Origin: Taiwanofungus camphoratus
Taxonomy: Eukaryota > Basidiomycota > Agaricomycetes > Polyporales > Taiwanofungaceae
Direction: 5' to 3'
DNA length: 64,000 bases
Assembly (NCBI GenBank): GCA_003999685.1
Contig: CP021220.1
Span: forward strand, 3,224,001 to 3,288,000
The stretch's first letter is position 1. Every line of letters begins with the position of its first letter. A model generated the notes under the pieces. That model searched no databases. It saw only the letters and a list, made by a program, of their open reading frames with translations, and was not told where the DNA came from. A program made the translations under genes and the position numbers. Below are positions 1 to 10,435 of the stretch, in pieces.

Positions 1-3000
1 CCAGTCATGGTGGCATCGAGCAAGCAAACTGTCTGTGGCCCTCACATTAAGTAAGAGTAGACAGAGTCACAGTCGTCAAGACTTTCTTCTGGATGACCCA
101 GGCAGGGTCGTACTCCGCCCAGCCCTCTGTCTGTGTATGGATAAAAGTTTCTGCTCTTCACTCTAGTCCTAATTTAGAAACAGCCGACGACGGTACCTTG
201 GCGCTGATCGATGCCGCTTGCATTATGGCAGTCCTCTACACGGCCAAAACGGGCTGGTACCGGAAAATCATAGGACGAAAAGGGTGGGAACGGTCAAAAT
301 GGTGGCATGAATCGGGCCCACATAAGTCCCGTGTCTGTAATTTGGACACACGGTATCGGGCCAGGTCAGAGTCATCGGAACGGCCCCGTATCTCCAGTGT
401 GGTTTCGGGGCGTTGAACGGGTCGATTCCAGGCCGTGAGAAGGCAAATGCGCCCAGATACTTCAGCCTGGCATGGCTGCTGCAGCCACGGCATTCATCAC
501 ATGCTGAGCGTGCAATACCGAAGCAGTGCTTGTATGGCCCCCAATCAGCCCTCACTGCTGCCCGCTTCAGCCCGGGGATTACATCATGAGATCTGCAGCT
601 CATTGTAACGGAAAAGCTAGCACCATTCGTTGCACCGTGGCACAACATAAATTGTAATAATCTCATAATAAAGTAGGCAGTAACGGCTTTTGTTATATTT
701 GTTGATAGTACAGGCCATTTGCCAGTGGGGAAGTCAGAGTGAGCAGAAACAAATGTGATCTCCATGGCATGAATTTATTTTCCAATTTGTACAGTAGTAA
801 TAAAATCAAAAGTCTTGTCGTGAACTTCAGTCTTTCCGTTACTGGTGAGCAGCCACTAAAACAAACATGCACAAATACAAGCACTTGTTCGATTCAAGTT
901 CACCGTAACAGCGCAACAGCGATGTCTGGAATTCTGTCGCAATTCAGTCCATACATCCCAAGCATAATCTCTTGCTCTGACCTCTGGCAGGTTGGTGCTA
1001 TCCATTCCTTCTAATCTCTCTTGAACATCCTTTGAAGCTTCATCCAGTACTAGTGTTTTGACTTACTTACTACTCAACGCAGTTCACAAGGATGGTCACG
1101 CTCATGGAGTAACACGGGAGGAAGATTATCTCAAAATGTACGTCCAGTCTCTGCTTCGATGGCATTCAACTGACACACCATTATTTAGGTTCTTTACTGA
1201 AATTTTCCAGAACACTATTCTGCGTTGAATGATGCAGAGAGCCAGGCGTTGACAGTGGGTTGGCAGGTCGCAATTTAAGACCATTTCAGGTGGTCAATCC
1301 CTATCTTCACGGCTGAGCTCATCCACTGCCAGTGGCAGCATGTCGAACATCATTCCTGTATAATAATTACTGTCTGTTGTTTCATGCCATTATATGTTAA
1401 TTTCATCTACTGGATGCTACTGTTGTGCTTCCAATGCTGCAATGACCCTGGAAAAAGCCTGTAATGTCACGAGAAAGAGCACCAGTGCCGGTATATTGGT
1501 AGTAAATAATGTTGTAGCTGCCTCGACCCTCGGTCGATTTCCGGGACGCTGCAGTGCCATAACGGTATGCCAACCAGATGCTGGTTTCGGGCCTGCCTGC
1601 CTGCCCCGAAACGGGGCTGCATACGGGAAGTAACCGGCCTGTTTACATGTTACATCAACCATAATTTCAAGCACTACATAAGGGATTTACAAAATTACCG
1701 TAAAATCATAGGACGAAAAGGGTAGTAATCATGACGGCTATGGGCCGTTACGGGGACCTCGCTCTGAGGCCCCGTTTCCATGCCGCAGAGTTCTGGCCGT
1801 GTACGTGAAATCCTTGACACAAAACTTATCTTCTATGTCTATAGTCGGTCTTGCCAGTTCTACTTTGCTGATGTTCAGCGATGTGACTGTTTATGTACCG
1901 AGCCCTGAGTCGGTGATCATCTTGATCCTGTCTCTAAGTTGAGAACACCTTTGTATGACCTATTATTTTAGTGGTCGAAAGACAATCGTAACAATGGCGC
2001 CGACAGGTTCCATCTACAAATCCTTATGCAACGGAAAATAAGTACTAGTTATGGGACCGGCGTCTGCCAAGGCCGCTCAGTGTCCGAAAACTTTCGGGAG
2101 ATGAACTACCTTATTGGGCAGTGAACAATCCAGCGCCCGCAAGATTGGGTCTCAGGTCGAGCTTGCATACCACGTTGCTGCCATCTCACAATTTGTACCT
2201 TGGTCTGGATGAGAACGGAACAGATCAGGCCAGAAGAGGCACCGAGGGACGAACGTAAGGGACAACTAAGGAGGGCCGTTAAGGGACGAACGGAAAGGTG
2301 AGCCCGAACATGTCGCTACTTCGACTGTTGACAGATCTAGACACTTAAAACGCAATCTGCTTCACGACACACTCAAACTAAAGATTTGATGTGACCGGTA
2401 CGTGTACTTACATTGCCTGTGGATTTATATTATACGTGACCATGGCAGAATAATGCAAGTGAAAGGTATGCACACTTACATGAAGGGAAGGTCAGTGCAA
2501 TATAAGTGTCAGGAATTTGACTGCATTTCGCGGTTCTCGACCTGGTGTACAGTTGACGTAAGTAGGGATTTGTGGTATTGAAGAATCTTTTGGCTGAGAA
2601 ACCATTCGAAGACCTGGTACTGCATAGTAGTCCGGTTACATGTGCACGCCAGACGTTGACTGAAGCATTGGACAAATTGATGGTAGGGCTATCTACCTGA
2701 CTAGATACACGCCTTGCTATATAAGAATAGATAGATATAACACGATACGCTACAGGGGCTGGCTCTGTAATAAAAACCCATACCTGTATGGACATACATA
2801 ATATCATCTGCTTGAAGTCAATGTCACGTGTAAGTCATGCCTGCATCTATTACACCGCTATCGTACGCACGGAGATCCATGACGACTCGTCGGATGTTCT
2901 ATGGCCATGATGAACCGTGCAAACAACAGTCTGTAGTTCAGAACGGGCATCGAGACTGCCCACTGCATCAACACACGGCTGCTGCAAACGCGGTTGGGCA

Positions 3001-3218
3001 TGTTCACTACAATGCATACGATTTGATACGCACGAATACAATATGAGTAAAGCCCATTATCTGCTGAATTCAAAGTGAGAGATGAGTATATGTATGTTGA
3101 ACGATGTCATCCCAACCTTACCTCTCGGCAGGCAATCAAGCCCACAGTGTTAACTTGGACAACTCTACAGTACCGGATTCGGTGCGATTCACAACGAAGA
3201 GTGCGCCCAGACGAGTTG
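1..3218. other. Gene-poor region, no supported gene
   Basis: Open frames here are short, overlap on both strands and show no domain I recognise. What can be seen is a 27-base near-identical direct repeat (260-285 and 1697-1723, sharing ATAGGACGAAAAGGGT), GC-rich hairpins at 1584-1612 and 1750-1775, and a small repeat of the word AGGGACGAACG around 2245-2300. These suggest degraded mobile DNA, but no reverse transcriptase, transposase or LTR pair was identified. Confidence 0.5.
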
Positions 3219-3830
3219 CTAGGAGTGAAGACGGCATGAGCACAATGTCGTCAACAGAGTCAAGAGGGTCAATATACCTTGCTCAATCCCAGTTTCCTTG
3301 CAGGGTGTCGTTGTCAGCCCTACAGCCTGGAGAGCCGTCATCACTTGCCCATACGTCCCCCGGTAGAGTGAACCGGGCACGTCCTCCGGAACATCATCCG
3401 TCGAATTTATGCTCCCGCAAGAGAGCCGTGAGAGGGTAGCCATGTTCATTGGATCACCCACTTCAGACGTCGGGGACGAGTCCATTCCCGCCGCCAACAC
3501 CGCTTTAGCAATCCTGTGCTTCAGTCGCAGGACCCGGCTGTACGACAGCTTGCATGGCGGGCGGAGCGGGTGCGACGCAAATTGAATATACAGTCCGCCA
3601 CTCTCACTTCTCTCTTGATCCGGACATGCGAGCGTGTCTGAAGAGGCCGTCTCCGCGCTAGCCAGCGTTGTGATGCCGCTCTCGTGAGTGTATACCGATC
3701 CGTTGAGACTGGGCGAGGGAGATCCCGACCGCGCATTGGAGGAAGAACGGGAGGGCGAGCGAAACCTAACGTTGGCGAACTCGACGAGGTAGGGGATACC
3801 GAATGAGTTGAACCTGATTTCGGGAACCAT
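3219..3830 (-). CDS. Hypothetical protein, doubtful
   Basis: A single open frame of 203 codons starting MVPEIRFNSFGIPYLVEFAN. The N-terminal third is Ser/Pro-rich (runs such as SPSRSSSNARSGSPSPS) and the rest has no recognised domain. It is longer than chance frames nearby and has an ordinary start, which is the only support. The frame on the same strand beginning at 3835 overlaps it in another register. It may be a real small gene, a fragment, or a chance frame in GC-richer DNA. No function can be proposed. Confidence 0.25.
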   Translation of the reverse strand: MVPEIRFNSFGIPYLVEFANVRFRSPSRSSSNARSGSPSPSLNGSVYTHESGITTLASAETASSDTLACPDQERSESGGLYIQFASHPLRPPCKLSYSRVLRLKHRIAKAVLAAGMDSSPTSEVGDPMNMATLSRLSCGSINSTDDVPEDVPGSLYRGTYGQVMTALQAVGLTTTPCKETGIEQGILTLLTLLTTLCSCRLHS

Positions 3831-4658
3831 TGCAAGGTCTCAAGAATACAATCAATACCAGATCGGCGCAGAGGCGAAACAAGGATGGACGAAACAAATG
3901 CTGAGCCCCACGATGGAAGTTTCGTATTTCAAGGACAAGATATCCTGGTGGTGCACACGTTGTGGAAATGTCCCGCTTACAGCTGGAGGCGCATTGAGGA
4001 AATGAAGAACCCTCGACCGCATTTACATCGCATAACGGTCCGCCTATGCACTTGTGAGCTCAATATGATACAGGAGCTGGGAATGAGGATAAGAGCCGCA
4101 TTGCTGGAGAATTTGAATAGACATATAAAGTAAACTAGACCCAATAGAAGCATCAAAAACAAAATAAGTCTACCATGGGACAGAAGACGTCGTAGGCCTT
4201 GCAGAAAACACGTTGCAAGCATGTCTGGGACCAGAAAGCTAAACAGGAGTTTCTATCGTGGCCACCCAGACACCCCGTGGTTCCGTTCCGAGATATCTGT
4301 TCATAACGGAGAGCAAGGACCCACTTGTTCTCTAGAAACGTGCCGGAGTCTAGAAGACACATGGAGAAGCAATGATCAGTGTGCTGAAACATTGAATCCG
4401 ATGAATGGCCTTGATTCTTTGTCCATCTCAAGACGCCAGAAGACAAATTTCACCGGTAATCACCATGACTGAGGTTGCGTTCAGTAGAATGGAATTTGCA
4501 GAGCCAGAAGGATAACAGGGGGTCAAGCGGTCTTGTGCTAGCTGAGCCTAGGCCTCCTACCTGAGGGTGGACATCGATTGCGCCCTGACCCTACATTAAG
4601 GTTAGGGGAATGAGTCACATCTGGGCTCGACCTAACGGACGACCACTTCATAACCGGA
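3831..4658. other. Intergenic, nothing recognised
   Basis: Only short, mutually overlapping frames on both strands, without domain signatures. The right end is the left flank of the insertion at 4672-5590. Confidence 0.4.
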
Positions 4659-5603
4659 AGCTATGGGTGTTTTTTTTTTTTTTTTAAATTCGCCGGGTTT
4701 ATACTCCGTACACCGTGGTACATGTAGAGTTAGGGATAGTAAGTAGGCTCCGCGCCCCCATGAGCGGTGCACCGTTATCGATCGGTGCCCTCGTTACGTG
4801 GCGTGGGCAGGAAATCCACACGCTCGGAAGGGTTGCCCGGCTCGGTTGTCCGTACCGACAGCACCCGTAAGGGACTGAGTTTGCCCTACTGGTTTCGGGC
4901 CTCAGTCATCAAGTGGGCGGGAAGAGTCATCGCCGGCTCTCGGTGTCGCTATTCTCCCCGCCTCATGGGTGACCCAATTAGGGATGGTCACTGGCACCCA
5001 AATAAACTTCCCACGCGGATTCCTCCCGTGTTCCATGCGGCCCGTTGAAGGAGGCCCGCTTACCCAACGACTGACTGAAGTTCCCCCCCTTCCCCTCCCA
5101 GCCTGGCTCAGAAATCCTCATACCGACAGGACCAGTATATCGGCCCACCCCTTCGACCCCGATCCCCTGGCAACTTGCCCTAACTCCCGTAATGACGAAC
5201 CACGCACGGAGGCCCTCTTTTCGGCGCATCTTGCATGGGTGTTGAGTGTTGTCGAGTAGCGATTGCTCCCCTCCCCTTCTACAAGCGACCGTGTTCATCA
5301 ACAATTGGATAAGTTTGGGGCTGACCACATTTAAGGTCAAGAGGATTTGGAGGCTGTCGCTTCCGAGTGACAGGTGGCAGATAAGGGAGAGAAGAATGTC
5401 GCCGTAGACAGTGTAGGACAGTGACAATTCTATGATCGAGTTAATCGATGCTCAGAAAGAGAATGTGGGGGTCAAGTTGGATGATCTTGACATGAGAATG
5501 AGTGGTATTAAGAGAGGGATGGTAGAGTAAAGCCTCGGTGAGCGACAAGCGCCCAAGGAGATGGTGGTGGTTCGAGGTCAAGAAGCGGTGAGCTATGGGT
5601 GTT
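4659..5603 (-). mobile_element. Poly(A)-tailed retroposon or retrocopy with target-site duplication
   Basis: A 13-base perfect direct repeat, AGCTATGGGTGTT, lies at 4659-4671 and again at 5591-5603. Immediately inside the left copy is a run of 16 T (4670-4685). This is the arrangement expected for a reverse-transcribed insertion in minus orientation: 5' end near 5590, poly(A) tail at 4685-4670, target site duplicated on both sides. The insert is about 0.92 kb and GC-rich. Its longest minus frame (5427-4978, 149 codons) has no recognised reverse transcriptase, so it is either a truncated LINE/SINE or a processed copy of a cellular mRNA. The right repeat ends 38 bases before the start codon of the D-amino-acid oxidase gene. 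The poly-T and duplication are seen directly; the class is inferred. Confidence 0.55.
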
Positions 5604-5641
5604 AATCAGCGCTTTTCTGCACACAAGCCTGTCCTCTCAGG

Positions 5642-7177
5642 ATGTCTGAGGCTATCAATAATTCTTCTGCTCCTGAAGTCGTGATATTGGGTGCTGGAGT
5701 CATTGGGCTCACTATTGCCCATGTTCTGTCCTCAAGCTCCCGGAATGCATACAATGTCAAGATTGTAGCTCGCGACATGCCAGAAGATTTGGATTCGCAA
5801 TCTTTTGCTAGTCCTTGGGCTGTTCGTTATACTATATTCAAAGGACTGCATCTCTGAATGCTGACACCTACACACATTGAATTTATGATGGGTGATGAAG
5901 GGCGCAAACTGGTCCCCGATCGACAGACTAGACGGACGTACATACAAATGGGAATGCATTACTTTGTGAGCAATGACATCTCGAACTTTACATGGTAGAG
6001 GCTTACACAAACCCAAATAAAGCCATAAGCTGTGGAACATGATACCAACTGGATTGGTCTTGGTTAGAGATCTACGAGTTTATACTTTCTGTCCATTGTC
6101 TAAACCTTGCGTGCAGAAACTGCCTTCTCGTGTATACTATCAACACAACGACAATCTTGATCAAGTCTGGTACAAGGACCTCGTTCAAGACGTTAGTAGT
6201 ATGTCCACATACGTCACCGAGATTCGTGCTTCCCGCGTGCCTTGCAGTTTTGTGTGATGGAACCAAGCGAAATCCCTGCCGGAGCACAAGGTGGGGTGAA
6301 ATTCACCACGATTTCTGTGAACCCTGAGGTCTACCTTCCCTGGCTCAAGTCTGAACTACTCGCACGTGGTGTGCAATTCATTCGTAAAAGGGTGCACAGC
6401 TTGAGTGAGGCAGCTGCGCTTACGGGACCAAATGGTATTATTGTGAATGCCACTGGACTGGGTCAGTGTTTCTAGTCAGAATGATGATGGCACTCCTATC
6501 ATCTTCTCCCAAAAATGCCAATCATGCTCTACAGGTGCACGGTCATTGATGGGCGTGGAGGACACGACCGTCTTCCCTATCCGTGGCCAGACGGTCATCG
6601 TTCACGCGCCATCCGTTAAAGAGTTCATCTCTTTTCCCTTAGGTGGGCTCAATCACTTCGTCCTTCCCCTTCACTACTGACTGTGTTCGTTCCCTTCCAC
6701 CGAGACAGGCAGTGCCTCAAATGGCGAGGCCACTTACATGATTCCACGCCCCTCGCCTGCGGGACATGTCCTCCTCGGCGGGACGTTCCAACTGGACAAC
6801 TGGGATACCTCGATCGACTACTCCACTGCAAAGGGAATCATTGAGCGCTGCGCTGCGCTCGCGCCCTCGCTTGCGGACAAGGAGACGCGCATTCTCAGTC
6901 ACAACGTCGGACTGCGCCCTGCGCGCAAGAACGGCCCACGCGTGGAGGTGGAGTGGGTTGATTCGGATGCGCCGAAGAGCACCGAAGGAACTAGCGGCCC
7001 TGGGCGGGTCATGGTTGTGCATGCGTATGGATTCGGGTGAGCCTTGGTGTTCCTGGTTCTCGATCAGAATGGTCTCCACTCACCAATATGTCTAGGCCCG
7101 CAGGGTATCAGAACTCGTGGGGTGCTGCGGAGGAGGTAGTCTCACTCATCGGGGCAAACCTCAACAAGAGTGCCTGA
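5642..7177 (+). CDS. D-amino-acid oxidase (FAD-dependent)
   Basis: Oxidatively deaminates D-amino acids to 2-oxo acids, ammonia and hydrogen peroxide. The first exon carries the Rossmann FAD motif ([17 protein letters not shown], residues about 13-29) and the family block SFASPWA. After one or more introns come [10 protein letters not shown] and [18 protein letters not shown], then [71 protein letters not shown] and, in the last exon, [20 protein letters not shown], the C-terminal FAD-binding signature. About 370 residues, normal for the family. The start is the first ATG before the FAD motif. The C-terminus reads GANLNKSA, so no clear SKL-type peroxisomal signal is visible. A retroposon-like insertion ends 38 bases upstream, so its promoter is probably altered. 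Exon 2 boundaries (5830-6110) are uncertain. Confidence 0.9.
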
Positions 7178-7749
7178 GTCTCGCTGTCAGAAGAGGATGA
7201 TTTGGAAGCTGCAAGTTTTGTGCTGTTACGAGTGAGACTGCATCAATGTGAATACGCTGTTGATTGAGTTGGATGGCCGGCTGTGTGATTCGAGAACTAA
7301 TAAACTGTACTGCTACGACTGTAGGCCTGTCACAACTTTGTATATAACACGCGTCTCGTCCCGTTAAATAACGCGTCTAGGGTGCTGTATGTCAGCTCCG
7401 GAGCCTGCTACAGCTCTGGTAGCTGTCGACGAAGGATGAGCAAGGGGGAATAGAATTATCTCTTATTCTACAGTTGTCTGCTTACAAAGCTACCTCTTGT
7501 GGCAAGAGGCGGCAATTGCCGTCAAGGCATGAAGCTCAGGGCCTCATTTCCTTTTTGAGCGTAGGCCCCTAAAGCGACGCGTTCTCCTGCAGACCATATA
7601 CCCGATATGGATCGATTATCATCAACGGAGACTAGGTGAGCGCCTGCATCTCCTTTTGGGATACGACTGTGCAGCTGCGCTTCTCATAGAGCCCGCGCGA
7701 TGGATGTATTTAACGTTGTCTGTCGCACCCATAATATGTAGGCACATCC
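7178..7749. other. Intergenic between DAO and S10 peptidase
   Basis: Holds the DAO 3' flank and the promoter side of the next gene. No coding frame, repeat or clear TATA element was recognised. Confidence 0.4.
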
Positions 7750-10203
7750 ATGTCGATTCGAAACTTGATTTCTATTGCGCTGAATCTGATCTGCGCCACT
7801 GCTCTGTTGAGCATCCGCAATCAACAAATTCTATCCACTGACTGTGGTCGAAGTGCCGCCCCGTCGAATTTTGTCAACTGTGATCCTGCTGGCCAGCTTA
7901 ACTTGGCGACTCGTATCGAGGTGACCTCTAGTCCTAATGAGACTCTTTACTGTGCGCAGGATGGAGATAGTTCTATCGCTGGCTATGCACACTTCACGAA
8001 CTCTGCAGGGCTTGAGGACAAGCATATGTTTTGGTGGTGCGTACGTTGCGCAGGATATCACCAAATATAAGGTGGAATCCCTCTAATGATTCGTGAATGG
8101 CATGGATATAAAGGCTCTTCGAAGCGCGCAGAGATCCCGCAAACGCGCCGGTGGTACTTATATTCGGAGGCGGTCCAGGTAGCTCCGCCATGTTCATGTC
8201 TTTCAGTGGTGCGGGGTAAGTCGTAAAGATACAACTGGATGCAGAAAAGTCAAATTCACTTGTTTAGACCATGTCGTCTCGTCTCTGGGAACGATGGAAA
8301 TGGAGAAGCAGTCACCGCAGAATATTCTTGGACTCGCGATGTCAACGTCTTGGCCATCGACCATGTGAGTTGACGCTACTCCGAGTGGCGTAGAGATAGA
8401 TCAAATAACGTGGACAATATGAGCGTAGCCTGTGGGCGTCGGTTTCTCCTATGGCCACCAAAGTTCCTTACGGAACAGTAGTGAGAGAGCAGCTTGGGAC
8501 GTGGATGACTTCCTCCAGGCGTTTTGGGTGTACGTATATACTCGGACTATTTTCCATCCAAAATCGCACCTAACGAAAGAGTCAACCGTCTGCTTGTGCC
8601 CTGAAGACAATATCCGCACCTTGCGAAGTACGGCGTCTTTCCTTCAATGCTTTTGGGTCTCTCATGGCGTACCTCAGGAACCAGTTCATGATACAATCTG
8701 CTTCATACGGCGGCACCTAGTTTATCCCTTTCTCCACAGACAGTTACAAATCACTGACTCCATCTATGACTTCCAGCATCCCGCACATCGTGAACACCAT
8801 TTATTCACGCAATATCGCAGCCAAGTTGGGCGTTCAAAATAAATCCCGTGTTTTGAAGATGCCCGAGTCTGTGAGTGAGGTTAATTTGCGGTACAGTCTT
8901 GTCAAGATATATTTGTGTGGAAAATAGGTGATGATAGGGAATGGATGGAGTGACCCTCTTACCAATTACAGGCCCGTGATTTCTGGTGACCCTCCCTGAC
9001 GTGCAAGTGACTGATGATTTTATCTTTTCTTCAAATAGGTGGTTTACGCAAGCCAACTGCCACGATAATCCGATACTAAATAGTTCAGGGTGTAATGTGG
9101 CAATGTCGACCATGCCGGCGTGTCTTGATGCTGTGCAATATGCGTATGAACAGCCTTCCATAGAGAACAACAGGGAAGCGACTTTGTTTTGTGATAAGGC
9201 TGTCGAGAGGAGCTATGGTATGGGGACTGGCAGGAATCCGTACGACTCTAGACAGATTGCGAGTGACATCCTCTCATTCCCTTGCCGAGTTGAATACTGA
9301 CAAAAAGGTGCAGTGTGACATGCATGGCATAGGTGACTGTTTTCTAGAGTTTGGATGGTTGGATAGAGTAATGAATGAGGGCAGGTTGCGAGATGTGGTC
9401 AGTCTCATGCATCCTCCTTGTCGAAGTCAGGATTCCGAATATTTTCGAGTGTTCAGATCGGTGTGCCGGACTTTTTTAATTTTTCCTACGTCGCCAAAGA
9501 ATCTGTCGCAGTACCATTCATTCAAAATGGCGACATGTGAGCACCGCATGTTCTCGTTACACACTCTGGGATCTTGTTGATGTCCTTTCCCAACAAATAG
9601 GATGCAACCGGCCTACCGGCTCTTAGCACCTGCTATCAACGCAGGTCTACGCGTGTTGAGTATGTGTGCATCTTCTGTCTACTCAGACTAGGAAGAGCCA
9701 CGAACGCATCGATACTAAACAACTCTTACCCCATGTCCATAGTATACAACGGCAACACTGACGGCGTCTGTTCATGGCGAAGCAATCTCGCTTGGGTTAG
9801 TTGATCGATGACCTCCTTAAGAGTCTCTGTTTCCTCTGTCTATGTACTATCGGCTCATGATGCACTGACTTGTGCTAGATGTCTCTCCTGGACACAAGCC
9901 ACCAGCAGGCCTTCCGCTCTGCCCCACTGGTCATCTGGCCAGGTATCGGCTGGGTGCGCAAGGTAGGGGAAGGTGCTGGAGTATACACTTTCGTTAGCGT
10001 CAATGACGCAGGCCACTGTAAGCTTTTCCCTGCTTTTAAAAAGCAGTCGTATATAGCTGATGTCGCAACATTACATTGTGGGTATACCACGTATACTCGA
10101 TTTAGTTGTGGAATGGAACAGACCGCAAGCATACAGGGATCTTCTGGTGGGATGGCTGAGGAACGAGAGTTTCGGGGCTGGGAATAGTCTTGAGCAACAC
10201 TGA
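7750..10203 (+). CDS. Secreted serine carboxypeptidase-like protein, peptidase S10 family
   Basis: Alpha/beta-hydrolase of the carboxypeptidase Y family with a hydrophobic N-terminus (MSIRNLISIALNLICATALL), so probably secreted. In order: DKHMFWW then FEARRDPANAPVVLIF; the oxyanion loop GGGPGSSAMFMSFSG; VNVLAIDHPVGVGFSYG; PHLAKNQFMIQ followed by SASYGGTYY, which holds the nucleophile Ser; IPHIVNTIYSRN; GNGWSDPLTNYR; CFLEFGWLDRVMN; YNGNTDGVCSW with the catalytic Asp; and FVSVNDAGH with the catalytic His, joined across an intron (about 10018-10105) to FVEWNRPQAYRDLLVGWLRN at the C-terminus. About nine short introns. The triad is complete, but the usual NGGPG reads GGGPG and the usual ESYGG reads ASYGG. 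Those two changed residues bind the substrate carboxylate in carboxypeptidase Y, so true carboxypeptidase activity is in doubt. The start is the ATG beginning the signal peptide. Confidence 0.88.
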
Positions 10204-10435
10204 TGCTATGGGGTGCATCACAGGTTCATCAAAGGCGTATGAACACTTCACATATCCACTGCTGTTCAGCTTATCAGCCGGTAGTTCGTCACAAAAGGTT
10301 GTAACAAGATAAGAAAGGAAACTAAAATAAACATATTGATGCCTAACAATACATATGCGATAAATTGACGTGAAGCGATGGGTGAATTCGAGAGCCCAAG
10401 GGATAAGGATATGAAATCAGTCCGTCGTTCATCAA

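Noticed and set aside
268-765. 165-codon minus frame in the left region
   Set aside because: No domain, overlaps other frames of similar length, and composition resembles non-coding DNA.
4978-5427. 149-codon minus frame inside the retroposon-like insert
   Set aside because: No recognised reverse transcriptase or cellular domain; treated as part of the insertion, possibly a decayed coding copy.
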